Below are positions 1 through 8,545 of a stretch of DNA of 64,000 nucleotides, piece by piece (within the stretch, counting starts at the first letter, position 1; every line of letters begins with the position of its first letter). Source of the stretch: Saccharospirillaceae bacterium (GTDB lineage: Bacteria; Pseudomonadota; Gammaproteobacteria; Pseudomonadales; Oceanobacteraceae); NCBI GenBank assembly GCA_022448365.1, contig JAKVCS010000001.1:727756-791755 (forward strand). Reading direction: 5' to 3'. The position numbers and the translations under genes are program-made. The notes under the pieces were generated by a model that was not told where the DNA came from, ran no database searches, and saw nothing but the letters and a program-made list of their open reading frames with translations.

Positions 1-605
1 CTTTCATTCAGGCGTTTGAAGTTATCGCCGTACTGTTCGTTGATGCGGGTATTGAAATCACGCATCACCGTTTCAATCGCCTGGACGAGAGCTTTGGCAT
101 TAGCCTCTGCCATCCGCTCCTGATAACTGTCGAGGCTGTGGACAATCCGATCAAGGCGATCAAGCGTTTGCAAATGATTCCGGTCAAATGCGCGCGGAAG
201 TGCATCCTCTCGCTCCGGATGAAATTGGTCAGCCAGATGTTTCAGTGAGGCATCAAGATCATCAATGGTGGCTACCCGGGTCTGAGAGGTTTCACGGCGA
301 CCAACCTGTGCCATGGCTGCACGTATCTTTAGCGTCAGCGCCCCAAGTAAACCAACGATCGACGACCAAAAAGCGGTTTTAAGGCCATCCATCAGTTTCG
401 GTACGCTGCCCTGAATATCAGCGGTATCAAAATGCCACAGACCCAGAGCAACACCGAGGAAGGTACCGAATATGCCGATGCTGGTGAGAATATTGGGAGC
501 GATCTCCGCCGTGCGATTGGAGTATCGGTAGATATGGAAGTACAGCGTCAGGATGACAATCACCGCCATTAAGCCGAGTGTCCAACCAGAAAATTGCGCC
601 ATCAT
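1..605 (-). CDS. MotA/TolQ/ExbB-like proton channel protein, 3' end cut by window edge
   Basis: The frame is open from an ATG at 605 to the left edge, giving the first 201 residues; the C-terminus is missing. Residues about 5-22 form a membrane helix. Two more hydrophobic segments follow (about 37-55, PNILTSIGIFGTFLGVALG, and about 80-95, AFWSSIVGLLGALTL), with the Gly-rich spacing of the MotA/TolQ/ExbB family. After residue 105 the chain is hydrophilic and likely coiled-coil. A short N-terminal channel domain followed by a long cytoplasmic tail resembles ZorA of Zorya defence systems, but also proton channels paired with OmpA-type partners. The partner gene would lie to the left, outside the window. 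The family call is fairly sure; the role is not. A second ATG at 602 is an alternative start; no strong ribosome binding site is seen. Confidence 0.7.
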   Translation of the reverse strand, partial: MMAQFSGWTLGLMAVIVILTLYFHIYRYSNRTAEIAPNILTSIGIFGTFLGVALGLWHFDTADIQGSVPKLMDGLKTAFWSSIVGLLGALTLKIRAAMAQVGRRETSQTRVATIDDLDASLKHLADQFHPEREDALPRAFDRNHLQTLDRLDRIVHSLDSYQERMAEANAKALVQAIETVMRDFNTRINEQYGDNFKRLNE

Positions 606-1000
606 GTAAAAATGTCTCAAACAAACTTGGTTTATTACAAACCAGTCTAGTTCAAGAAATTTATTTCGCTTATTGGCTATAAACACCCGGATATTTTCTG
701 TCATTACACGCCAATCGAGTATCCGCAAGACAGTTTAAGACCTGTATTACTCGATACCCCTGAACCGCAAGCAAAAACCTCGACCAGTTACAGTCAAACT
801 TGTTCCATAAAATCAACAATCCGAAGATTATATTTTCCTGCATGGCATTTGCGAAAAGGTGGGCTAACTGTATAAAATCCGCTGCTACGCCTGCGAGTGG
901 ATCTTTTCATTGGTTACAAACAGTGACTACAACGCCTTGCAGTGGTAACTCCAAAAATCAAAAACGTGCCGATTAACGGCCATGACTTGAGGTTCTAATC
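606..1000. other. Intergenic region between divergent genes, with inverted repeats
   Basis: 395 bases without a gene, holding the promoters of the left-edge channel-like gene (minus) and fadE (plus). Two inverted repeats are visible: TGGTTT-N5-AAACCA at 628-644, just upstream of the minus-strand gene, and ATCGAGTA/TACTCGAT at 714-721 and 748-755 with a 26-base spacer. Either could be a protein-binding site; neither matches an operator I can name. No clear sigma70 promoter was identified. Confidence 0.35.
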
Positions 1001-3490
1001 ATGTCTACAACTCTGGGGAGCTTGCTCCTGATCGTTGCGCTGCTGGGCTTAGCCTATAAGCGCGTTAACCTGAAGACCTCCGCACTTGTGGTAGGTGCTA
1101 TTGCTGCTCTGGGTTTCTTTGGCCCGGCGTCTGCAACTTTCACCACCATCGCCGCTGTTCTGACAGCTGTGCTTGCGGTACTGAGCATTGAAAGCTTTCG
1201 TGCTAATACCATCACCCGCCCGATCTTCGCTATTTACAAGAAGATTCTGCCAGAAATGTCAGAGACTGAAGCAACTGCTTTAGAAGCCGGTACTGTTTGG
1301 TGGGATGGCGAACTGTTCGCAGGTAAGCCTAACTGGCACAAACTGATCGATCACCCAAACCCATCAATGAGCCCGGAAGAAATCGCGTTCCTGGACAACC
1401 AGGTTGAAACCCTGTGCTCCATGATTGATGAGTGGGAAATCTCTAACCAGGGCGACATGTCAAAAGAAGTGTGGGAGTACATCCAGAAAGAACGCTTCTT
1501 CTCTATGATCATTCCAAAAGAATACGGCGGCTTAGGTTTCTCCGCTCAGGCTCAGTCTGCTGTTTTGCAGAAGCTGTCTGGTCTGTCAGGTGCTGTATTC
1601 TCTACCGTTGGTGTACCAAACTCTTTGGGCCCTGGCGAGCTGTTACTGAAGTACGGTACTGAAGAACAGAAAAATCACTACCTGCCACGTTTGGCTGACG
1701 GTCGTGAAATTCCATGTTTCGGTCTGACTGGCCCGCGTGCTGGTTCTGACGCTACCTCTTTGCCGGATACCGGTGTGGTGTGTAAAGGTGAGTGGGAAGG
1801 AAAAGAAGTTCTGGGCCTGAAACTGAACTTCTCAAAACGTTATATTACCCTGGCACCAGTGGCTACCGTTGTTGGTCTGGCATTCCGTATGTTTGACCCG
1901 GAGAAACTGTTGGGCGACAAATACGACGTCGGCATCACTGTTGCTCTGTTGCCGCGTAACCTGAAAGGTATGGACATCGGTAACCGTCATAAGCCGATTG
2001 GCTCTCCGTTCATGAACGGCCCGATCTTCGGTAAAGACGTATTTATCCCGCTGGACTTCATCATTGGTGGCGCTGATAACGCCGGTGAAGGCTGGCGCAT
2101 GCTGGTTGAGTGTCTGTCTGTTGGCCGTTGTATTACACTGCCTTCTTCTGGTGCCGGTGGTGGCAAATACGGCATCGCTGCAGCCGGTGCTTACGCACGT
2201 ATTCGTCGTCAGTTCGGTGTACCGATTGCCAAACTGGAAGGTGTTCAGGATTCTCTGGCACGCATCGCTGGTAATGCCTACATCAGTGCAGCTGCAGCGC
2301 GCGTTACCGCCATTTCTATCGATCAGGGTGAAAAGCCATCCGTACCTTCTGCCATTCTGAAGTACAACCTGACTGAAGCTGCTCGCCAGATCGCAATCGA
2401 CAGCATGGACGTTCATGGTGGTAAGGCCATCATCAAAGGTCCGGGTAACTACGTTGAATCCGGTTACTCCTCCGTGCCTGTTGCCATTACCGTAGAAGGC
2501 GCGAACATCCTGACTCGTTCCATGATTACGTTTGGCCAGGGCGCGATCCGTTGTCATCCATTCGTACTGTCAGAAATGGATGCAGCGAAAGCCAATGACC
2601 TGAAAGCGTTCGATAAAGCACTGTTTGGTCACTTCGGTTTCATCTTCTCCAACATGTCCCGTTCTGCGGTTCTGAGCCTGACTAACTCAGCGATCACCAG
2701 CGTTCCTGTTTCTGGCCCAACCAAGAAATACTACAAGCAGATCAACCGTTACGCGGCGAACTTCGCACTGATGGTTGATATGTGTATGTTCTCTCTGGGT
2801 GGCGAGCTGAAATTCCGCGAATTGATCTCTGCCCGTCTGGCTGACATGGTCTCTAAGATGTATCTGGCTTCGATGGTGCTGAAGCACTGGGAAGATCAGG
2901 GTCGTCAGAAAGAAGATCTGATTCTGGTTGAATACGCTATGAACAAGCTGTTCTCTGAATTTGAAGCGGCTCAGGTTGGTCTTATCGAGAACCTGCCGGC
3001 GCGTCCTGTTGCCTGGTTATTGCGTGCGCTGACGATGCCTCTGGGTCGTACTGCGACTGAACCTAGCGATAAGATGATTGCTAAGATTGTTGACCTGACG
3101 TCAGCCAACACGGCGACTCGTGAGCGTCTGATCGAAGGCATCTACCGCAGCGACAACGGCAAGAACCCTCTGTTCCAATATGACTCTCTGCTGGATCGCG
3201 TTGAACGAGCTGATCCGATCTACAAGAAGATTGGCATTGCCATCAAAGCTGGTAAGTTCGATGAATCTAATCTGACCATCGAAGGCCGCATCCATGATGC
3301 CGTTGAGATGGGTATCCTGACGAAAGACGAAGGCGATTTCATGATCGCATTCGAGAAGGACGTTCTGGATATGGTTAACGTGGACGACTTCCCACTGGAA
3401 CACTTCGGTGAGGTTTCCATCAAGCATGATGAGGCTGCTCCAGCAAAGAAGACCCGTAAGAAACAAACAGAAGAAACTGCTGAAGTTTAA
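1001..3490 (+). CDS. fadE: Acyl-CoA dehydrogenase FadE, fatty acid beta-oxidation
   Basis: 829 residues, close to the long FadE type (about 815 in E. coli). It introduces the trans-2 double bond into acyl-CoA using FAD, the first step of beta-oxidation, and is membrane-associated. Two hydrophobic segments at residues about 4-20 and 27-68 fit membrane attachment. The acyl-CoA dehydrogenase core starts near residue 120, with the family signature LTGPRAGSD near 245 and a long helical C-terminal extension typical of FadE (DUF1974). The last 20 residues are rich in Lys, Glu and Thr, an unusual charged tail. Single-gene unit: preceded by about 395 untranslated bases and closed by a strong terminator. 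The ribosome binding site (GAGG upstream of 1001) is modest. Identification is secure; chain-length preference cannot be read from sequence. Confidence 0.95.
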   Translation: MSTTLGSLLLIVALLGLAYKRVNLKTSALVVGAIAALGFFGPASATFTTIAAVLTAVLAVLSIESFRANTITRPIFAIYKKILPEMSETEATALEAGTVWWDGELFAGKPNWHKLIDHPNPSMSPEEIAFLDNQVETLCSMIDEWEISNQGDMSKEVWEYIQKERFFSMIIPKEYGGLGFSAQAQSAVLQKLSGLSGAVFSTVGVPNSLGPGELLLKYGTEEQKNHYLPRLADGREIPCFGLTGPRAGSDATSLPDTGVVCKGEWEGKEVLGLKLNFSKRYITLAPVATVVGLAFRMFDPEKLLGDKYDVGITVALLPRNLKGMDIGNRHKPIGSPFMNGPIFGKDVFIPLDFIIGGADNAGEGWRMLVECLSVGRCITLPSSGAGGGKYGIAAAGAYARIRRQFGVPIAKLEGVQDSLARIAGNAYISAAAARVTAISIDQGEKPSVPSAILKYNLTEAARQIAIDSMDVHGGKAIIKGPGNYVESGYSSVPVAITVEGANILTRSMITFGQGAIRCHPFVLSEMDAAKANDLKAFDKALFGHFGFIFSNMSRSAVLSLTNSAITSVPVSGPTKKYYKQINRYAANFALMVDMCMFSLGGELKFRELISARLADMVSKMYLASMVLKHWEDQGRQKEDLILVEYAMNKLFSEFEAAQVGLIENLPARPVAWLLRALTMPLGRTATEPSDKMIAKIVDLTSANTATRERLIEGIYRSDNGKNPLFQYDSLLDRVERADPIYKKIGIAIKAGKFDESNLTIEGRIHDAVEMGILTKDEGDFMIAFEKDVLDMVNVDDFPLEHFGEVSIKHDEAAPAKKTRKKQTEETAEV

Positions 3491-3516
3491 TTTCTGTTAG
3501 CACATCCTAAGTGCTG

Positions 3517-3548
3517 AAAAGCCCGCCAGGCAACTGGCGGGCTTTTTT
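3517..3548 (+). terminator. Intrinsic terminator after fadE
   Basis: A 13-base-pair stem (AAAAGCCCGCCAG, 3517-3529, with its complement at 3534-3546), a 4-base loop and a T-run ending at 3548. It lies 26 bases after the fadE stop codon. Confidence 0.9.
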
Positions 3549-3786
3549 ATTGCACCCGCTAAAACAACCATCCAATCTGACAATGACGCCTGCTACCCTA
3601 TCAGCTGGCGACAACCACTCAGATCTGCATTTGGTAGCCAGCTAATCAGGCTTATCTTAGCGTCAGAGCAGCAACGGGATTACGACGTCTTGCCTGATTG
3701 ACTAAATTCTTCGGTTCGTCAGATAGGTTTTGGCCTGTGATTAAGAATTTCGTTAATATAGTGCTCAATTAACAAAGGAGTCAGAT

Positions 3787-4107
3787 ATGTTGATCAGTAA
3801 TATGGAAATAGTCCCAGGCAAAGAAATTATCAGCCACCTGGGACTGGTTCAGGGCAGTACAGTAAGAGCTAAACACGCGGGCCGCGACATTATGGCCGGG
3901 CTGAAGAATATTTTTGGTGGAGAGCTTAAAGGTTATACCGAACTGCTTTCAGAATCTCGCGATGAGGCAATTGAGCGACTGAAGGAACAGGCGCAAGCCA
4001 TCGGTGCCAACGCAATTGTAAACGTGCGTTTTTCGACATCATCCATTGCAGCCGGGGCATCGGAGATTTTTGTTTACGGAACCGCGGTGATCGTGGAGGA
4101 CCGCTAA
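3787..4107 (+). CDS. YbjQ family (UPF0145) protein, small cytoplasmic paralogue
   Basis: 106 residues, matching the usual length of YbjQ/UPF0145 proteins, which form ring-like oligomers; their function is unknown although the domain is called heavy-metal-binding. Family features seen are a start near an allelic N-terminal strand, the segment DIMAGLKNIFGGELKGY at about 38-55, the helix with Arg/Glu pairs, and GANAIVNVRF near 74. It has an ideal ribosome binding site (AAAGGAG, 3774-3780). Its stop codon overlaps the start of the next gene (TAATG), and that gene encodes a second copy of the same domain. The tandem with a membrane-anchored paralogue and an M48 protease suggests one operon acting at the inner membrane. 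Confidence 0.85.
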   Translation: MLISNMEIVPGKEIISHLGLVQGSTVRAKHAGRDIMAGLKNIFGGELKGYTELLSESRDEAIERLKEQAQAIGANAIVNVRFSTSSIAAGASEIFVYGTAVIVEDR

Positions 4108-4607
4108 TGGGCCAGATTATTGTCTTTCTTGCGTTGCTGGGGTTGGGCTATTTTTTTGGCCGCATGGCCGAATCACGTCATTATAAACGCATTCATCAGC
4201 GTGAACGGGCTTACCGTAAATTACTGGTGATGCCGGGAAAAACCCCGCCACTGGAATTCAGCCAGCATGAAAGTGCTCTGGTGAGCGGCAACGTTGTCAT
4301 TTCAGTGGACTATTTTAAAACCGTTGCCGCAGGGCTACGGTCAATCTTTGGTGGCCGGGTGGCAGCTTACGAAAGCCTGCTCGACCGCGCCCGTCGTGAA
4401 GCCGTATTAAGAATGCAGGAAGAGGCGAAAAATAAAGGCGCCGATGCGATTTTTAACCTCAGGTTTGAAACCTCACGTATTGGCCAGAATGCCGGAAAAA
4501 GCCTGGGTTCCGTAGAGGTACTGGCGTATGGCACCGCACTGATTCCAACACCCGATATGCGCGCTGAACGCATTGCCCGCAGTAATCTGGCCGCAGCCAG
4601 TTCATAA
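4107..4607 (+). CDS. YbjQ family protein with N-terminal membrane anchor
   Basis: 166 residues. Residues about 3-18 (IIVFLALLGLGYFFG) form a membrane helix, followed by a basic linker and a YbjQ/UPF0145 domain from about residue 60 that repeats the landmarks of the preceding protein: AAGLRSIFGGRVAAYESLL and GADAIFNLRFETS. The gene starts inside the stop codon of the first paralogue, with GGAGGA at 4095-4100 as ribosome binding site, so the two are translationally coupled. The extra N-terminal helix suggests it recruits the same fold, perhaps as a mixed oligomer with its neighbour, to the membrane. The function of the family is not established, so the role is inferred only from arrangement. 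Confidence 0.8.
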   Translation: MGQIIVFLALLGLGYFFGRMAESRHYKRIHQRERAYRKLLVMPGKTPPLEFSQHESALVSGNVVISVDYFKTVAAGLRSIFGGRVAAYESLLDRARREAVLRMQEEAKNKGADAIFNLRFETSRIGQNAGKSLGSVEVLAYGTALIPTPDMRAERIARSNLAAASS

Positions 4608-4609
4608 TC

Positions 4610-5446
4610 ATGAGTCGCCAACCGCTGGAAAATCCGATTCTTCCGGATCACATCAATAATAAGAACGAGCATCCACTGAAAGACTTTCTGGTTCTGGCGA
4701 TTGCGGTTGTGCTGCTCATATCTGCGGCCACCTGGGCACTGGCCAGCAGTGCTTCATGGCTTGCGCCCAAGATTCCATACGCCTGGGAATTAGCCTGGCA
4801 GACTACAACGCCGGATTCCGATGCCCAAGACACTGATACCGTCACTATGGATCAGCGGAATACTGAACAAGCACTTTCACAGCTATTAAACAAACTGATT
4901 GGCGAACATGCCCTGCCCGTCAGCGTTCATTACCTTGCCGATGAAGCAACACCCAACGCCTTTGCCACGTTAGGTGGACATATCTTTATTACTCGTGGGC
5001 TGTTAGAAAACGTACAATCGGAAAATGGATTGGCTATGGTTCTGGCGCATGAATACGCCCACATAGAATTGCGCCACCCAATGATCCTGGCACTCGAACA
5101 GCTCTCGCTGGGTCTGATAATGGCGCTGTTAGGCGGCGATAATATTGCTCAGATGGTAACTCAGAATACCTCAATGCTGACGGTGCTGGCATTCAGCCGT
5201 GATATGGAAAGAGCATCGGATGAATATGCGCTGCAGCGACTCATGATGACTTACGGCCATACCAGCGGTGCAGACGAGTTTTTCAGACAAATTCAAAAAC
5301 TCGAAACAGAAGACGCATTTTCAGCAACACCTGAGACGCTGGATTTTATGCAGACACATCCGTTAACCAGCGAACGTATCGAAGCTATTGCCGCTTTTAC
5401 CACAGCCGGAAAGCTAACGCCTCTGGAACCAGCACTGAAACTCTGA
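4610..5446 (+). CDS. M48 family membrane metalloprotease
   Basis: 278 residues. A membrane helix spans about 26-45, followed by a Thr/Asp-rich linker and an M48 peptidase domain. The zinc site is visible: HEYAH at 147-151 (two His ligands and the catalytic Glu148), with Glu200 and Asp204 in the conserved ExxxD motif as third ligand and support. Hydrophobic stretches at about 160-175 and 185-196 fit membrane-associated M48 enzymes. The start is 2 bases after the upstream stop codon, so it belongs to the YbjQ-YbjQ operon. M48 proteases such as HtpX, BepA and LoiP degrade or process membrane and envelope proteins; the substrate here is unknown. No lipobox is seen and the protein is shorter than BepA, which carries TPR repeats. 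Confidence 0.85.
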   Translation: MSRQPLENPILPDHINNKNEHPLKDFLVLAIAVVLLISAATWALASSASWLAPKIPYAWELAWQTTTPDSDAQDTDTVTMDQRNTEQALSQLLNKLIGEHALPVSVHYLADEATPNAFATLGGHIFITRGLLENVQSENGLAMVLAHEYAHIELRHPMILALEQLSLGLIMALLGGDNIAQMVTQNTSMLTVLAFSRDMERASDEYALQRLMMTYGHTSGADEFFRQIQKLETEDAFSATPETLDFMQTHPLTSERIEAIAAFTTAGKLTPLEPALKL

Positions 5447-5496
5447 ACACCAAACAGCCAGCGACAACATCAATGTTTGCGGCTGAATCCGCTCAG

Positions 5497-6180
5497 TCAG
5501 AATCTGGCAACAAGATACGCCAGCACCACCACCACGGTGCCGATACTGATCCAGCGAATTGCCGTTGCTTTCATTTTCGGTACCGCCAGTGCAACCAACA
5601 CGCCACTGATGATGCTGAATACCAGGCTCAATGCCAGCATGATACCCAACCAGCGGAATAACTCACCCGCCAGTCCTTTGTGAATATAAATCAGCTGACG
5701 CATCCAATCGTTAGTTTCGACAATTATATGGGCATGACCGTCCGCCTCTGGCTCAGTCATCATCACTTCGTGATGAATATCCCAGAAACTCAGTAAATGA
5801 TCGCTGTGATAATAGAGTTGCGGCAATTTTTCAGAATAAAACTGCGTAAATAACTGTCGTGCAGCTTGCTCATCCTGTGGGAAATTGGCCTGCTGTTCTT
5901 GTGTCAGCTGTATATCGATTTTTTCAGAGCTGGCCGCACCGCCTTCAAAACCGAGCAAATATAAAAAACCTGAAATAACATACAGCAAAACCAGCGGTAG
6001 AAAAAAACAGGAAATATAGGTATGCCAGCGTACCCAAAAGCTACGACCTTTAGCCCCCAGACTGAAACGAGCGGTGTGTTTTTTACGCGACTTTTTACCC
6101 GGTGTTCTGGCGGTTTTTTGTCGAGCTGTAACAACCGCTTCCTGCGAAGCGGGATCGGCGGTTTGAGTAGAATGAGACAT
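5497..6180 (-). CDS. PepSY-associated membrane protein
   Basis: 227 residues. A basic, disordered N-terminus (about 1-45) leads to a membrane helix at about 55-76, a periplasmic segment containing several His and acidic residues, and two C-terminal helices at about 178-196 and 205-225. Arg-Trp-His at the start of the first helix and IHKG before the second fit the PepSY-TM family, found in membrane ferric reductases and near TonB-dependent siderophore receptors. It is the third gene of an operon with a response regulator and a sensor kinase (11-base gap to the kinase stop), so it may be a sensor accessory or an iron-related reductase. No haem-binding pattern can be assigned with certainty. Confidence 0.7.
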   Translation of the reverse strand: MSHSTQTADPASQEAVVTARQKTARTPGKKSRKKHTARFSLGAKGRSFWVRWHTYISCFFLPLVLLYVISGFLYLLGFEGGAASSEKIDIQLTQEQQANFPQDEQAARQLFTQFYSEKLPQLYYHSDHLLSFWDIHHEVMMTEPEADGHAHIIVETNDWMRQLIYIHKGLAGELFRWLGIMLALSLVFSIISGVLVALAVPKMKATAIRWISIGTVVVVLAYLVARF

Positions 6181-6191
6181 AACAACTATCG

Positions 6192-7607
6192 CTATTTACG
6201 AGGTAAACGAATTTCAAATGCCAGACCAGCTACGGTTTGGCTGCCACTATCATCGGTATGGTTTAGCCGGGCGATGACGGAACCTCTCAGCGCCTGAATC
6301 TGACGTCGGCTCAGAGCCAGGCCTAAGCCATACCCTGAGCTTTTTTCATCTTTGGTACGGGCTTTATCAAGGCGGAAAAAAGGTTCAAAAATCGCATCCA
6401 GATACTCTTCTTTGACGCCCGGGCCCTGATCACTGATTTCAATCATCACGTCGTTACCCGATTCTTCAAGACTGACAGTGACTTCACTGCCCAACGGACT
6501 GTATTTCATCGCATTACGCACGATATTTTCGATCGCTTGGCCCAACGCTCTGTGATTACTGTATTCTAAAATACATTCATCCGGTAAGCGCAAAACAAGG
6601 TAATGATCAGGAAATTCAAATCGGGCGTCTTCAGCGATGGCATCAATCAATAAACAGATATCCAGAGTTTCGAGGGCGAAACCTTCTTTGTTATTTAACT
6701 CTGCATTATCAAGCCAGGATAACGTCAGAGTGTCTTCAAGCAACGACTGCATTCCATCAACTTCACGTGCAACCCGCTGTAACGCCGGATCATCCTGGTT
6801 ATCACTCAGGGCCAGTTTGATTCGGGTAATGGGTGTGCGCAATTCATGAGAAATATCCTGAATTAATTGCTGCTGGCGTTGCATCAATACACTGATATGG
6901 TCTGCCATGGCGTCAAAGCTTTGTCCCAGTTCGCCAAATTCGTCCTGACGACCCTTCATATCACCGATGGTGCGCGCCTGGTAATCCCCGCTCCGAAAAC
7001 GATTGGTCACATGTTGCAACAGCGTCAGTGGCGCATTGATATGACGAAACATGAGCGCGGCAAATAAAGCGACAAGTAATACCGGTAAGCCATAGGTAAT
7101 CGCATGGTCAATCTCTTGTGAATAGGTACCGGGTCGCATCCTTTGCGGGAGCTGAATAAACAAAAAATAATCGGTGCCTTCCATGCGCAGTTTCATCACT
7201 GGATTAAAGCTGTAATAAAGATGAATGGGATAGTCGATACTGCGGCCGACACTGAGATCGGGATTTTCACCAAACAAGCGGGTATCCAGTTCACCGGCGA
7301 GCCATTCTGCCTGAGTTTTACCCATTGCCGCCCAGGTATTTTCTTTCGTCATCAGCTGCTTCAGCCAGCTATTGAGTTCCTGTTGACGTTGGTCAATATC
7401 GGGATAACGCAAATAAAGATTACTTGCCTGACTGGCATAGAGTCGCAGGGTTTGTCGATGCTCCGGTTCTATCAGGCTGAGCTTGCTTTCAACATAATCA
7501 CTGAGCAAAACCACTATTGTTACTAATAAAATAGTGGACGACGCCATGAACAAATAGAACTTGGTGAACAGCCGCAGTGAGGCCATATAAGATACGATCT
7601 GCTTCAT
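6192..7607 (-). CDS. Membrane sensor histidine kinase
   Basis: 471 residues from the ATG at 7607, which overlaps the response regulator stop codon as ATGA; a longer frame starting at 7628 is less likely. Order of parts: membrane helix about 15-37, periplasmic sensor about 38-170, helix about 172-188, HAMP about 190-245, HisKA with phosphorylated His254 (ISHELRTP), and HATPase_c with N-box (ENIVRNAMKYS), G1 (DQGPGV) and G2 (GYGLGL). It would phosphorylate the regulator encoded just upstream. The downstream PepSY protein suggests a metal or envelope signal, but the periplasmic domain is not one I can name. Confidence 0.9.
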   Translation of the reverse strand: MKQIVSYMASLRLFTKFYLFMASSTILLVTIVVLLSDYVESKLSLIEPEHRQTLRLYASQASNLYLRYPDIDQRQQELNSWLKQLMTKENTWAAMGKTQAEWLAGELDTRLFGENPDLSVGRSIDYPIHLYYSFNPVMKLRMEGTDYFLFIQLPQRMRPGTYSQEIDHAITYGLPVLLVALFAALMFRHINAPLTLLQHVTNRFRSGDYQARTIGDMKGRQDEFGELGQSFDAMADHISVLMQRQQQLIQDISHELRTPITRIKLALSDNQDDPALQRVAREVDGMQSLLEDTLTLSWLDNAELNNKEGFALETLDICLLIDAIAEDARFEFPDHYLVLRLPDECILEYSNHRALGQAIENIVRNAMKYSPLGSEVTVSLEESGNDVMIEISDQGPGVKEEYLDAIFEPFFRLDKARTKDEKSSGYGLGLALSRRQIQALRGSVIARLNHTDDSGSQTVAGLAFEIRLPRK

Positions 7608-8314
7608 ACTTCTGTCAGATCCAAACAATAACCCTGACCACGCACGGTTTTAATCAAATTAACCCCGAGACCAGCGGCGTTGAGTTTTTTACGTATTTTG
7701 CTGATGTGCATATCCAGTGTACGGTCGTAACGGCTGAATTCCCGCAGCAATACGTTTTGATACAAATACGCCTTGGTCAGCACTTCTCCCGTCTGATCCG
7801 CCAGCGCCTTTAATAAATCGTATTCCATCAGTGTGACACCCAGTGTTTGGCTGGTCGCCGTTTCGCTGAGAATCCGGACACTGGCCTGCTGGCTGTTGAA
7901 TTCAAACAAATGCTGCGGTTGTCGACCTGCTACTGGTGAAAACAATTCCGGATTACTGCGCCGCAGAATTGCTTCCACCCGCAAATGCAATTCCGTCATA
8001 TTGAATGGTTTGATGAGATAATCATCGGCGCCGCTTTTAAACCCCTGAATCCGGTCTTCTTCTCCGCCGCGCGCAGTCAGGATTAAAACCGGGGTTTGTT
8101 TACGCAAGCGCAGCCCGGCAAGCACTGTAAGTCCGTCTTTCTCAGGCATCATAATATCGAGCAGAATCAGGTGGTAATCCTGTCGACGCGCCATGGTCAG
8201 GCCCAGTTCACCATCGTGTGCCGAATCCACCTGATAACCCGAATGCTGCAACTTCTCACACAATATCTGGTTAACTGTCAGGTCATCTTCAATGATCAGG
8301 ATTCGTGCAACCAT
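7604..8314 (-). CDS. OmpR-family response regulator
   Basis: 236 residues from the ATG at 8314, which has GAGG five bases upstream; an in-frame GTG at 8320 is the alternative. The receiver domain carries the acidic pair Asp10-Asp11, phosphoacceptor Asp53 (LLDIMMPEKDG), Thr80 and Lys102 (KPF). A winged-helix DNA-binding domain follows from about residue 135, ending in the usual RYDRTLDMHISKIRKKL recognition segment and RGQGY. It is the first gene of the regulator-kinase-PepSY operon and is translationally coupled to the kinase. The targets are unknown; the operon itself is a likely one. Confidence 0.93.
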   Translation of the reverse strand: MVARILIIEDDLTVNQILCEKLQHSGYQVDSAHDGELGLTMARRQDYHLILLDIMMPEKDGLTVLAGLRLRKQTPVLILTARGGEEDRIQGFKSGADDYLIKPFNMTELHLRVEAILRRSNPELFSPVAGRQPQHLFEFNSQQASVRILSETATSQTLGVTLMEYDLLKALADQTGEVLTKAYLYQNVLLREFSRYDRTLDMHISKIRKKLNAAGLGVNLIKTVRGQGYCLDLTEV

Positions 8315-8502
8315 ACACACCTCGAATACTCGCGATTAAAACGACAAAAGCCCCTGCCTCAAAGAGTCAGGAGCTCTGCAAACGCATCATACACTAAAAT
8401 TACGAATGCTTTTCAATCGCGATTAATTATCGAGTCAGCGGCTAAAATGTGTAGCATTTTTACGTTTGTTACATTCAACCCCTGGCCGCAAACATCGTGC
8501 AT

Positions 8503-8528
8503 AAAAAAACCCGCCGAAGCGGGTTTTT
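8503..8528 (-). terminator. Intrinsic terminator after the peroxiredoxin gene
   Basis: On the minus strand AAAAACCCGC-TTCG-GCGGGTTTTT forms a 10-base-pair stem with a stable tetraloop followed by T residues (8503-8509 read as A on plus). It lies 17 bases after the peroxiredoxin stop codon. Confidence 0.9.
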
Positions 8529-8545
8529 CAGATACAGAGTTCAGC

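Noticed and set aside
1832..2557. 241-codon minus-strand frame inside fadE
   Set aside because: Antisense to a clear fadE; Thr/Asn/Arg-rich translation is typical of an opposite-strand shadow.
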